A DNA stretch of 64,000 nucleotides from Tardiphaga sp. (GTDB taxonomy: Bacteria > Pseudomonadota > Alphaproteobacteria > Rhizobiales > Xanthobacteraceae): contig NZ_JAQGJT010000021.1 in assembly GCF_028290495.1 (NCBI RefSeq), positions 1 through 64,000 on the forward strand. Direction: 5' to 3'. This document shows positions 9,167 to 20,412 of this stretch, in pieces. The stretch's first letter is position 1. Every line of letters begins with the position of its first letter. A model generated the notes under the pieces. The model searched no databases. It saw only the letters and a list, made by a program, of their open reading frames with translations, and was not told the origin of the DNA. A program made the position numbers and the translations under genes.

Positions 9167-9528
9167 GCTTGAGCTCCTGCTGTTGCGGCCATCGGCATCA
9201 CGCCGGAGCGGATGCATGGCCACGGAGAGCGATCGCAAGCAAACCAGACGCGAGAGCAAAGAAACTGGTCTTGCCGCGAACTGTGCGTGGAAGGATACGC
9301 CGATCCGCTGCGGCAGCGGCTCACGCTTAGGTGAGGCGCATGCAGGGTGCACCGCAGCAGCCGATTTTTGCCGCCATTGGTGTCGGTTTGTGCGATGTCA
9401 CATTGCATCCATTGGCAAGCGGCGTGCGGACAGCTAAAAACGCCATCTGACCGGCGGGGTGCCGCCGGGCCGGAACCAAGTGCTTCGTGAGATCTTCTTT
9501 AGCCATCATCTTTATCGGGAGCGACAGA
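9167..9528. other. Divergent intergenic region, nothing else seen
   Basis: This spacer of about 360 bases lies between the divergent DUF2189 and DUF3597 genes, so it must hold both promoters. I see no clear operator palindrome, repeat or small gene. ORFs that cross it on both strands have no domain and no ribosome site. Confidence 0.5.
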
Positions 9529-9903
9529 ATGAGCATTTTCGGAAAAATCATGGGCGCCATCTTCGGCACCAGCGCCAGTGCGGCCAGCCCGGCCACCACG
9601 GCTGATGCAGGCGCGGCTGCAGCCCCCGGCGCAGCGCCGGCGGATAGCGTCGATGTCGCAGCGATCCTCGACAAGGCTGTTGCGGCCAAGGGCGAGAAGC
9701 TGGAATGGAAGACCTCGATCGTCGACCTGATGAAGGCACTCGATATCGACTCCAGCCTGACTGCGCGCAAGGATCTTGCCAAGGAACTCGGCTACACCGG
9801 CGACACCGGTGATTCCGCCACGATGAACATCTGGCTGCACAAGCAGATGATGGCCAAGCTCGCCGCCAACGGCGGTAAGCTGCCGGCGGATATCAAGCAC
9901 TAA
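9529..9903 (+). CDS. DUF3597 protein
   Basis: The 124-residue protein begins MSIFGKIMGAIFG, followed by an alanine/proline-rich linker. It ends in a compact helical domain with WKTSIVDLMKALDIDSSL, RKDLAKELGYTGD and NIWLHKQMM. This is the DUF3597 signature, a small helical domain found in proteobacteria with no assigned role. It has the look of a peptidoglycan- or LysM-free cytoplasmic protein. ATG 9529 is preceded by GGGAGCGACAG. A strong terminator follows about 20 bases after the stop, so it is probably monocistronic. Confidence 0.9.
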   Translation: MSIFGKIMGAIFGTSASAASPATTADAGAAAAPGAAPADSVDVAAILDKAVAAKGEKLEWKTSIVDLMKALDIDSSLTARKDLAKELGYTGDTGDSATMNIWLHKQMMAKLAANGGKLPADIKH

Positions 9904-9919
9904 AACATCGATTGCGACT

Positions 9920-9949
9920 AAAAGCCCGCGCTTTGCGCGGGCTTTTTTT
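9920..9949 (+). terminator. Rho-independent terminator after DUF3597 gene
   Basis: The stem AGCCCGCG-CTTTG-CGCGGGCT is followed by a run of seven T. It begins about 17 bases after the stop codon of the DUF3597 gene. Confidence 0.92.
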
Positions 9950-10022
9950 GTTTGCGATATAGGTACAGTTGGCTGAAGAACTGCGTCGAGTGACGTAATC
10001 AAGAAACAAAACGAGGGATGCG

Positions 10023-10799
10023 ATGACGCCGAACCAGGGACTGCGGGCTGCGGCCATCGCGGTCGTGATGTCGTGCTCCGGCGCGGCTCAGGCCGACACA
10101 TTGAAGGTGCTGACCGCCGGCGCGTTCAAGCAGGTGCTGACTGCCGCACTGTCGCCATTCGAGGCTGTCGGGCACCAGGTCGAGGTGCAGGCCGACACGG
10201 TTGGCGGCCTCGTCAAGCGTATCACTGCCGGCGAGACCTTCGATATGGTGATCGCCTCGCCGGCCGGGCTGGCGACCCTGCGCAAGGCCGGCAAGGTCGG
10301 CGATGCCGACAGCGATCTCGCGCGCGTCGGCGTCGGCATTGCCGTGAAGGAGGGCGCCGTGAGGCCCGATATCAGCACTGTCGATAGCTTCAAGAAGGCG
10401 CTGCTGGCCGCGAAGCACGTCACCTATATCAATCCCGCCGCCGGCGGCAGCAGCGGCATCTATCTCGATGGCCTGATCAACAAGCTCGGCATCGGCGATG
10501 AAATTCGCGCCAAGGCGGTGCTGGTCAATGGCGGCTTCTCCGCCGACCGCGTGGTGTCGGGCGAGGCCGATATTGCCGTGCAACAGATCAGCGAGTTGCT
10601 GCCGGTAAAAGGCGTAGTGCTGGTTGGTCCGCTGCCTTCGGAGATCCAGAACTATACCGTATATTCCGCGGCGATCGCCGCCGGCACCGCGCGAAAACCC
10701 GCGGTGCAGGCGCTGATCGACCTGTTGCAGAGCAAGCAGGGCCGCGACATCATCACTGCCAAGGGAATGGAGCCGGTTGGCTCCACGCCGAACAAATAA
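10023..10799 (+). CDS. Periplasmic substrate-binding protein (ModA-like)
   Basis: The 258-residue protein has a signal peptide ending in AAQA (about residue 24). The mature part has the type II binding-protein fold: TLKVLTAGAFKQVL, then FDMVIASPAGLATLRKAGKV, then INPAAGGSSGIYLDGLI. These blocks match molybdate/extracellular solute-binding proteins that often stand alone without a permease. No ABC ATPase or permease is nearby. The gene for an exported fumarylacetoacetase-family protein follows 23 bases later, so the two are likely co-expressed. The ligand cannot be read from the sequence. Confidence 0.82.
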   Translation: MTPNQGLRAAAIAVVMSCSGAAQADTLKVLTAGAFKQVLTAALSPFEAVGHQVEVQADTVGGLVKRITAGETFDMVIASPAGLATLRKAGKVGDADSDLARVGVGIAVKEGAVRPDISTVDSFKKALLAAKHVTYINPAAGGSSGIYLDGLINKLGIGDEIRAKAVLVNGGFSADRVVSGEADIAVQQISELLPVKGVVLVGPLPSEIQNYTVYSAAIAAGTARKPAVQALIDLLQSKQGRDIITAKGMEPVGSTPNK

Positions 10800-10822
10800 A
10801 ATAAACTTCAACGGAGGAAACC

Positions 10823-11614
10823 ATGGATAGCATCAATCGCAGGACGATTCTGAGCACCGGCGCGCTGGCGCTCGCCGGTGCTGCGGCGCAGGGCACGTCT
10901 GCCCAGGCGCAGGCCGGACCGAAGAGCATTTTCGCGGTCGACGCCGTCACGATCCCGATCGTGGGCCAAAGCGACGTGTTTCCGGTGCGGCGGATCTACT
11001 GCATTGGCCGCAACTACGCGGCGCATTCCCGCGAGATGGGATCGGACCCGACGCGCGAGCCGCCGTTCTTCTTCCAGAAGCCGACCGACGCGATCCAGAA
11101 CGTAGCGATCGGGCAGGTGGCGGATCATCCCTATCCGTCGCTGACCAAGAACTATCATTATGAAGTGGAGCTGGTGGCGGCGCTGAAATCGGGCGGCACC
11201 AACATTTCCGTCGAGAAGGCGCTCGACCATGTCTATGGCTACGCGGTCGGCCTCGACATGACCCGCCGCGATCTGCAGCGCGCGATGGGCGACGAGAAGA
11301 AGCCCTGGGAAATCGGCAAGAGCTTTGACCACGGCGCGGTGATTGGCCCGATCCACCCGGTCAGCAAGACCGGGCACTTCGCCAAGGGCGCGATCTCGCT
11401 GGCGGTGAATGGCACGGTGAAGCAGACCTCGGATCTCGACAAGATGATCTGGAGCGTCGCCGAGCAGATAGCCAAGCTCTCGGAAGCCTTCGAATTGAAG
11501 GCCGGCGACATCATCTATTCCGGCACGCCGGAAAATGTCGGCCCGGTCGTCAAGGGCGACGTGCTCCTGTGCAAGCTGCAGGGCCTGCCGGACATGTCGA
11601 TCAAGATCGTCTGA
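10823..11614 (+). CDS. Fumarylacetoacetate hydrolase-family protein with Tat-type signal
   Basis: The catalytic part has the FAH-family pattern: PVRRIYCIGRNYAAH, FFQKPTDAI, the metal-binding YHYEVELV (E-x-E), VGLDMTRRDLQ, and the C-terminal GDIIYSGTPENVG. Family members hydrolyse or decarboxylate acylpyruvate-like compounds with Mg or Mn. Unusually, the N terminus is MDSINRRTILSTGALALAGA followed by AQAQA, a twin-arginine signal with a cleavage site. Export to the periplasm fits the binding-protein gene just upstream. GGAGG lies seven bases before ATG 10823. A cytoplasmic location would be the family norm, so the signal is the notable point. Confidence 0.87.
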   Translation: MDSINRRTILSTGALALAGAAAQGTSAQAQAGPKSIFAVDAVTIPIVGQSDVFPVRRIYCIGRNYAAHSREMGSDPTREPPFFFQKPTDAIQNVAIGQVADHPYPSLTKNYHYEVELVAALKSGGTNISVEKALDHVYGYAVGLDMTRRDLQRAMGDEKKPWEIGKSFDHGAVIGPIHPVSKTGHFAKGAISLAVNGTVKQTSDLDKMIWSVAEQIAKLSEAFELKAGDIIYSGTPENVGPVVKGDVLLCKLQGLPDMSIKIV

Positions 11615-11630
11615 CGACCCGTTTCACGGT

Positions 11631-11756
11631 TGTCATTTCGGGATGCGCGTCAGCCGGCAAAGCCGGCTGGCGTGCAGACCCGGAACCTCGAGATGTTCAT
11701 CGCCATCTCGGGATTCCGGTTTCGCGCGAGCTTTGCTCGCACGCCGCCGGAATGAC
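11631..11756. repeat. Palindromic intergenic repeat
   Basis: A unit of about 126 bases begins TGTCATTTCGGG and ends CCGGAATGACGG. It holds internal hairpins such as GCCGGC-AAA-GCCGGC and GCGCGAGC-TTT-GCTCGC, plus an AGATG...CATCTCGGG pair. It is the same class of TGTCAT/ATGACA-ended element as at 3259-3360, but with a different core. It sits between convergent genes. Confidence 0.7.
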
Positions 11757-11766
11757 GGTGAGGGGG

Positions 11767-12039
11767 TCACCCCACCATGTCCGAATATTCGGGATGCCGA
11801 TCGAGGTAATCCGACACGAACGAGCAGCCGGCCACGACCTTGTGGCCGTCGGCGCGGATCAGCGCCAGCGCGCCCCTGACCAGCTCCGAAGCAATGCCCC
11901 GGCCGCGCAGAGCCGGCGGCGTCTCGGTGTGGGTGATGATGACCGTTCCGGGGACAAGGCGATAATTCGCGAAGGCCAGCGCGCCATCGACATCCAGCTC
12001 GAAGCGACTGAGCGCCTTGTTGTCGCGCACGCCGGTCAT
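11767..12039 (-). CDS. Small GNAT N-acetyltransferase (YjdJ/Acetyltransf_CG type), copy 2
   Basis: This 90-residue protein belongs to the minimal GNAT family: LSRFELDVDGALAFANYR, then ITHTETPPALRGRGIASELVRGAL with the acetyl-CoA loop (RGRGIA), then GHKVVAGCSFVSDYLDRHPEY. The ATG at 12039 overlaps the TGA of the upstream paralogue as ATGA, so translation is coupled. The two tandem genes are clearly related, and a third, broken copy lies at 14798-14890. The substrate of this family is not known. Confidence 0.88.
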   Translation of the reverse strand: MTGVRDNKALSRFELDVDGALAFANYRLVPGTVIITHTETPPALRGRGIASELVRGALALIRADGHKVVAGCSFVSDYLDRHPEYSDMVG

Positions 12040-12320
12040 GCCGCGTCTTTCAACAGATCCTGATATTCTGCATGCTTCGCGATATATCCCGCGATAAAGG
12101 GGCACTGCGCTACGACCTTCAATCCCTTTGCGCGAACCGCATCGAGCGCGCCACGGGCAAGCTGTGAGCCCACACCTCTGCCGCCCAATTCCTGCGGCAC
12201 AACGGTGTGGACGAAGGTGATAATATCAGACGCCCGAGTATATTCCGCGAAAGCGATATGGCCGTCTATCTCGAGTTCGAAACGGTGGAGTGAAGTATTG
12301 TTGTTAACCGCGTTGCTCAT
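12036..12320 (-). CDS. Small GNAT N-acetyltransferase (YjdJ/Acetyltransf_CG type), copy 1
   Basis: The 94-residue protein has the same pattern as the following gene: LHRFELEIDGHIAFAEY, FVHTVVPQELGGRGVGSQLARGAL with the acetyl-CoA loop GGRGVG, and KVVAQCPFIAGYIAKHAEY. ATG 12320 gives the usual short N terminus; the frame extends further without conservation. It is the first gene of the pair and shares a 4-base overlap with the second. The terminal repeat of the IS-like unit begins about 85 bases upstream. Confidence 0.88.
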   Translation of the reverse strand: MSNAVNNNTSLHRFELEIDGHIAFAEYTRASDIITFVHTVVPQELGGRGVGSQLARGALDAVRAKGLKVVAQCPFIAGYIAKHAEYQDLLKDAA

Positions 12321-12486
12321 GTCATCCCATCCATTGGTGTCCGGCAGAAGGTAGCAATCATCCTTGGATGAGAGCAACGGATGCCCCGTATGGCTCATGA
12401 TGGCTAGGGTCAGGACCCATAAACTGAACGAAAAACCCGGACGACGACTGCGAGCCCAGGACAGACCTCAATCAGCCGGTTGGTGG

Positions 12487-13125
12487 TTAGCGGGTGTAAA
12501 CCGCCAGTTGAGCGGCGAAAGCCCGCTTGTAGGCGGGCCGCGCTTCGCCGCGGGCGACATAGGCGGCGAGGTTCGGATACTCGTCCAGAATGCCGGATGA
12601 TTCCAGTCTGAGTAGCACCGACACCATCATCAGGTCGCCCGCGCTGAACCCACCATCGAGCCAGTCGGCACTGTCAAGGCGAGCGGAAAGTTGCTTCAAC
12701 CGGTCGCGGACGCGATCCTCGACCAGAGGCAGGCGCTCCTTACTCCAAGGCTTATCACCCTCCAGAAGCCTGGCGGTTGCGAGTTCAAGGATCGCCGACT
12801 CCACCGTGTTGAGCGCGGCAAACATCCATGTGATTGCGCGCGCCCTGGCGTTGGCATCGTCCGGCAACAGGCCCGCATGGCGCTCGGCGATATGGAACAC
12901 GATCGACCCTGTCTCGAATAGGGCGAGATCGCCTTCCTCATAGGTCGGAATCTGGCCGAAAGGATGAAGCGCCCGATGCGCGGGTTCCTTCATCGCACGG
13001 AACGAAACAAGGCGAACCTCATAGGGCTGGCCCACTTCTTCAAGCGCCCAGCGAACGCGCGCATCACGCGTCAGTCCCTTGCCGCCATCGGGTGACCGTT
13101 CAAAGGCGGTAATGGTGATGGACAT
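12487..13125 (-). CDS. Glutathione S-transferase family protein
   Basis: The 212-residue protein has an N-terminal thioredoxin-like GST domain (ITITAFERSPDGGKG, YEVRLVSF, HPFGQIPTYEEGDLALFETGSIVFHIAERH, with the cis-proline and the E-S/T-like ETGSI glutathione motif). A C-terminal helical domain contains ADWLDGGFSAGDLMMVSVLLRL. GSTs conjugate or reduce electrophiles with glutathione. ATG 13125 follows AGGAGGGG at good spacing. The gene lies between the two ends of the IS-like unit and is transcribed away from the transposase. Confidence 0.9.
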   Translation of the reverse strand: MSITITAFERSPDGGKGLTRDARVRWALEEVGQPYEVRLVSFRAMKEPAHRALHPFGQIPTYEEGDLALFETGSIVFHIAERHAGLLPDDANARARAITWMFAALNTVESAILELATARLLEGDKPWSKERLPLVEDRVRDRLKQLSARLDSADWLDGGFSAGDLMMVSVLLRLESSGILDEYPNLAAYVARGEARPAYKRAFAAQLAVYTR

Positions 13126-13297
13126 CGTGAGACCCCTCCTTGGAGAAACCATCGGCTCTGGCAAGCTGTCAAGGTGAACTCACCGAGATTGAAGACGACC
13201 CCGTTCCATGTCCTGTTTGTCCGCATAGCAGACCTTTGCAAACTCTAATTCCATCTCAAGTGACATCGTGATTCAAGCGCGGCAGGAGGACCTGCCA

Positions 13298-13998
13298 ATG
13301 TCTGATCAATTCTGGCTGACTAAAGCTCAGCTTGAGCGCCTTAAACCCCTTTTTCCCCTGACGCGTGGTGTGCTGCGCGTGGACGACCGGCGTGTGATCA
13401 ACGGGATAGTCCATGTGATCCGGAATGGTCTGCGATGGCGGGATGCGCTCGCGGTCTATGGCCTCCACAAAACGCGCTACAACCGGTTCGTTCGCTGGCA
13501 CCGCATGGGTGTCTTCGACCGAATCTTCGCCAACCTTGCGGCCGAGAGCGGCCCGCCCGACCGCGCGATGATCGACAGCACGCATCTTAAGGGACATCGG
13601 ACAGCCGCCACTCTGCTCAAAAGGGGGATGCACCCCGTCTCACCGGCCGCACGAAAGGCGGCCTAAACTCCAAGCTGCACGCGGTTCGCGATGGCGCTGG
13701 CCGGCCAGTTATCTTTCTTCTCACGAAGGACAAATGACGAATGAGTGACCACAGGGGCGTGGCTCCGATCTATCCCATGCTGCCAGACGCCGAGACGATT
13801 GTTGCCGACAAGGGCTATGATCGTGATGCATTTGAGACGCTCTCGCCGGACGCGGCATCACGCCTTGCATTCCACCACGAGCCAAGCGCCGGTGCGCCCG
13901 CAATGTACTGCAAGACTTTGTATCGACAGCGCCACAAGGTCGCGAATATGTTCGCTATCTGCATCGCGGCAACCGTTATCTTTTGGCTAGGTCAGTGA
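13298..13998 (+). pseudogene. IS5-family transposase, broken and catalytically dead
   Basis: The first frame starts MSDQFWLTKAQLERLKP at 13298 after GGAGG and carries the DDE Asp region AMIDSTHLKGHRTAA. The frame must then change near the CTCAAAAGGGGG run at about 13616, which may be the programmed frameshift site of this IS group, to read GRTKGGLNSKLHAV. An in-frame TGA follows at about 13735. The last part (13741-13998) has VADKGYDRDAF, but at the E site it reads RQRHKVANMF where active relatives have ENMF, and a block of about 25 residues before ICIAATVIFWL is missing. It is therefore inactive. Confidence 0.88.
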
Positions 13999-14208
13999 GT
14001 CCTGACCCTAGGTAAATCGGCGTCGCCGTCCGGGGTTTCCCGTCGATCCGCAGACTACAAAATGGCTTCGGCGTGGCCTTGCAAAGGTCCGGCGGGTTCC
14101 TACGTGAATCACAGACATACGCCCCCGGAGCGGCCGGAACGGTCGTTCGACAGTTGGAGTGTCATGCCAACGGCCGCTGACGTATGCCTCTTTTCAAGGG
14201 AGGTCACG

Positions 14209-14613
14209 ATGTCAAACTCTCAGTTTCTCAGCACTCATCGCACGTGGGAAGACTGGTGCGGCATGGCGCTTGGCGTCGCGATCGCGCTGTCGCCCTGGTT
14301 TCCCACGGAACAAGGCCATGAATACGCCGGGGCGAACCCCAATGCCGTGATCATCAACACGGTTGCGGTCGGCGCCCTGGTGTTTGGCGTTGCCCAGCTC
14401 CAGTATATCGCGCTGCAGCGCTGGGAGGAGGTGGCCGCGATACTTCTCGGCCTGTGGCTGATCGCGTCACCATATTTCCTTGGTTATTCCGGCGAGGGGA
14501 TGCTCAGATTCATCCATACCTGCCTCGGCGGCGTCGTGGTGCTGCTGGCAACACTGCAGCTGTGGCAGGACTGGGATTTGAGCGATCCAGAAATGGCCCA
14601 GCACGGGCACTGA
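14209..14613 (+). CDS. SPW repeat-containing membrane protein
   Basis: The 134-residue protein has four membrane segments arranged as two SPW repeats. The first has EDWCGMALGVAIALSPWF and the second WEEVAAILLGLWLIASPYF (SPY in place of SPW). The function is unknown. ATG 14209 follows AGGGAGGTCACG, a strong ribosome site. The gene lies about 200 bases right of the IS-like unit and has no close partner. Confidence 0.9.
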   Translation: MSNSQFLSTHRTWEDWCGMALGVAIALSPWFPTEQGHEYAGANPNAVIINTVAVGALVFGVAQLQYIALQRWEEVAAILLGLWLIASPYFLGYSGEGMLRFIHTCLGGVVVLLATLQLWQDWDLSDPEMAQHGH

Positions 14614-15071
14614 CAACGAGCGATCAGGCCCGCCGGTCCTGCATTGAGGTCGGCGGGCTTCGCCCGGATATTTATGGGGACGGTGGTCACGGACGAAATC
14701 ATAGCGACCGAATTGCTGACGGGATCGAAATCCACCCTGCCAAGGCCGTCAGGTCGTCGCTGAATCGTTTAGCGTCTTGGTGCAGCCAGTGCCGCGATCA
14801 CGTCGTCGATTCGTGAAAATCGACGCCGAGTTGGAAGCGGTTCCGGGCCTTGTCGTCGCGGATGACGGCGGCGGCGAGTGCGTCGGTCATCGGGCATTCC
14901 TTGCGCAGGAGGTATGTTGGTTCCTGATCTCGACGTAGCCGGACCGGTTTTCAAGATTACCCGCCCGGCGTCGAGCCGTGCTAGGGTGATTCATCGCGCG
15001 CCGGCCCACCGGCGCGTTTCCATTTAAAAGGCTGGCCCTAAGGCCGCCGATGACCTCGTCTGGACAACATC
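14614..15071. other. Spacer with one acetyltransferase remnant
   Basis: Apart from the remnant at 14798-14890, I see no gene. Longer ORFs on both strands are arginine/proline-rich shadows without ribosome sites. Confidence 0.5.
14798..14890 (-). pseudogene. Remnant of a third small GNAT acetyltransferase
   Basis: A 30-codon frame starting at ATG 14890 encodes AAAVIRDDKARNRFQLGVD, which lines up with the N terminus of the two intact tandem acetyltransferases (for example MTGVRDNKALSRFELDVD). After GVD the similarity stops and the frame ends. Only the first quarter of the gene survives. It suggests a once larger family array on both sides of the IS-like unit. Confidence 0.6.
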
Positions 15072-15209
15072 ATGAGCAACGCCCCCAACCAAAAAGGCCC
15101 CAACACCAAGAAGAAGCAGAAGTGCAAGAACTGCGAGGGCAAGGGCCTGCTCAAGAAGGGCGACAAGGTGGTGACGTGCCAGAGGTGCAAGGGGACGGGG
15201 TTAAGGTAG
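15072..15209 (+). CDS. 45-residue zinc-finger mini-protein (DnaJ-type CxxCxGxG pair)
   Basis: The ORF at ATG 15072 encodes a lysine-rich 45-residue protein. It has CKNCEGKG at residues 18-25 and CQRCKGTG at residues 36-43. This is one complete zinc site of the DnaJ cysteine-rich domain, standing alone with a basic N-terminal tail and no J domain. Such a protein could bind zinc and perhaps nucleic acid or unfolded protein. The four cysteines and glycines are so regular that chance is unlikely. The ribosome site is weak, and no partner gene is adjacent. Confidence 0.72.
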   Translation: MSNAPNQKGPNTKKKQKCKNCEGKGLLKKGDKVVTCQRCKGTGLR

Positions 15210-15657
15210 GCGAGCGCCGCGCGGGGTGACGTGTCCACGTCGTTGACCGCGCCGAACCACGTGGTCAGCACGTGCGCCTTCGCTCACCCTGCATCGCATC
15301 AGCCCAACGCCTCTGCGATGCCTTCCAAATACCACACCCGGTACGCACAACTAAACTTCCGTCGCGCAGCCGCAGACAACCACGATAGCTGGCCGATAGA
15401 GATCCGCCGAAATCGAAGAGTTGAGTTAATAGTTCACGGAATCCGTCATAATTTGCGAAAAAAATAGCTCTGCAGCCAGACCGGTACTGCACTTTGCGCA
15501 ATTTTTTCTAGCGCCGTGAAAGTGTAGTTTCAAACTAAATTGACGGAGGCCGCTCGCTTCGATAATAGGGCTTGAGTAGTCATGCAACTACAGGTGGTTT
15601 GAAGTCGAATAGAAATTCACATCGTCCGGCGCTGGTCGTCGATGGCAGGAAGATTCT
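15210..15657. other. Intergenic stretch, nothing supported
   Basis: About 450 bases with lower GC toward the right end, leading into the unrecognised gene at 15658. A 78-codon ORF at 15231 has no ribosome site or domain. I see no repeat, tRNA or terminator. Confidence 0.45.
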
Positions 15658-17155
15658 ATGTCAGAGACACAGTCGTCTTCATTTCAAGTCATCGAGGTCG
15701 ATAGATTTCAAGTCATTGAGGCCGATAGCGAGCTTGAGCATGAGCCGCATTTCCCCATTGCTCTGCGTGACGAACCGCGGGTCGGAGTGGGAATCGAGCC
15801 CATCACCATGCTCATTGTGGCCCTCATTGCCCTGACTGTGACAACCACCGGGACCTGCATTGGAATCGCTAATCTGGTCAACGGCGAGGCGTCCAAGGGA
15901 AAGATAGCGGAGATCCAGAGCAAGCTGGACGCCCTCCTCCTGCTCGGTCAGAAAGATATTATGGACGAGCTCAGCCGGTTGCGCGGCGAGGTCGAATGGA
16001 CGCAGATTCTCACATTGCTTGGCCCGCCCTTGCAAGTCGTTCAGTACTTCGCCGATGAAATGCGGCGCTTCATCCCTGCGGCTGATTGGGATGAGGCAAA
16101 GATCGACGCTTGGCGGCGGCAGCATGAGTACGAATTCAAAGCGTGGGCGAAGGCTGTATTGGCCGACACAGGCGGGCTGCGCCAGCAACTGTCGTTCATC
16201 AATACTGCCTTTCGCGGAGGCGATGGCTTGATGAGACCGTTGATGGCAGTCCTTATCGAGAAGATGAAAAACAATCGCTTCAAGACACAATCGCGTACTT
16301 TATGGTGTGTCTGGCATACCGTTCACTGAAATATTATGAGGCCCAGGCGCTCGGCGCGCTGGCCTGTGCCTTCAAGATCGAGCATCCGGAAGCCTCGGAT
16401 CAGCAGGTCAAGGATTACACCAGACCCTATCAGGCGGTATTCGAACAACAAATAAACGATACGTTGCCGCTTCTCATTCCGTTCAACAGGTTTTGGACGC
16501 CCCTGCCATCAGCCTGGCGAGCGAGGCGCCCATCAATTGGGATCAATGGCATGTCGTCTATGGCGATCGTCACAAGGTGACCACCGTAGATGGCCGCGTC
16601 GTGGTCGGACTTCAATTCTACAAGAAGGGAAATCGGCTCGCGCTGGAGATGACGCAGGCGGAGCTCGACAAGGCCGGCGACATCAACGCCTCGTCTCAGC
16701 AGAAGAGAAGAAACGACGAATGGGGCGAAGACGTCATCCAGATCGGGGCTAACAGCGAAAATCAGCTAATGACCACGATAGTTCCTACCTTGTGCATGGT
16801 CACCGGCGTGCAGCTTTGGTTGGAAGGAAACAAATTGATGGTTCTGCTGGAATATGTGCCGTTCGACGTGACCACGCAGACAGCCGATTTCAAAAAGAGG
16901 GCGTGGACGCGTGCGGCTGATGCTACGGACTCATCAGCAAAAGCCAAATGGATCAGTAGCGATCCGGACGGCAAAGTGGCTCCGGACTCCCACCGAGGCC
17001 GTGTGGGCCTGCAGTACAACGTCCTACCTAATCCACTATCGCCGATTACGGGAGTTATGCTCGACTTTAATCCGGGAGCGGGCGGCGGGTTTATGTGTGT
17101 GAGGGGCACGACGGATTTTTACGGCCCGGATAAGGCAACGCCGAAAACGGCCTGA
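15658..17155 (+). pseudogene. Unrecognised gene split over three frames by two frameshifts
   Basis: Three frames join into one protein of about 495 residues. Part one (15658 to about 16270) has acidic N-terminal repeats FQVIEVDRFQVIEAD, a membrane segment around ITMLIVALIALTVTTTG, and a likely coiled coil (AEIQSKLDALLLL, MDELSRLRGEVEW). Part two (about 16263 to 16490) reads DTIAYFMVCLAYRSLKYYEAQ. Part three (about 16490 to 17155) has GRVVVGLQFYKKGNRLALEM and VTGVQLWLEGNKLMVLLEYV, a beta-rich domain. The shifts fall at an A5 run near 16266 and a T4 run near 16492. I do not recognise a family. It may be a real pseudogene or contain sequencing errors. Confidence 0.6.
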
Positions 17156-17176
17156 ATTCTATACAGATGTTCAGGA

Positions 17177-20161
<2,985 letters not shown>

Positions 20162-20246
20162 GACAATTCCCCGACGCATGAGGCGCGCCGCATCCGGGCG
20201 CGCATCACCGAACAGGCCGGGACCGAACGCCAATTGATTGACTTCG

Positions 20247-20261
20247 GAACATAGGAAGAAC
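20247..20261 (-). promoter_or_regulatory. LexA SOS box upstream of uvrA
   Basis: On the minus strand the site reads GTTCTTCCTATGTTC, a perfect match to the alphaproteobacterial LexA consensus GTTC-N7-GTTC. It is centred about 93 bases upstream of the uvrA start and is in the same direction as the gene. The position fits a promoter operator. Confidence 0.88.
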
Positions 20262-20351
20262 GGGGGGCGATTTCCAGTGCCCGGCGAAAATCATCAACGG
20301 ATTGTTGGCGGCAAAGTTGCCGGGGTGTCGCGCTCCGGGCATGGCGCAAGC

Positions 20352-20380
20352 AAAAGGGCCGGCTTTGCAGCTGGCCCTTC
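20352..20380 (-). terminator. Terminator of the porin gene
   Basis: On the minus strand the stem AAGGGCC...GGCCCTT is followed by TTTTGC. It lies about 35 bases after the porin stop codon, and would shield uvrA from porin transcription. Confidence 0.75.
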
Positions 20381-20412
20381 CACGATCTCGCAAGCCTCAA
20401 GTCAGGTGATGC

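Larger units (their letters stand above)
12404..14011. mobile_element. IS5-type element, apparently enclosing a glutathione S-transferase gene
   Basis: The left end reads CTAGGGTCAGGACCCA (12404 on) and the right end, on the other strand, reads CTAGGGTCAGGACTCA (from 14011 back), 15 of 16 bases the same. CTAG at each edge fits IS5-family target choice. Between them lie a complete GST gene (minus strand) and a broken IS5-type transposase (plus strand). A plain IS of this group would be about 0.85 kb; this unit is 1.6 kb. Either the GST is a passenger or it was inserted later. The transposase is dead, so the element cannot now move by itself. Confidence 0.6.
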
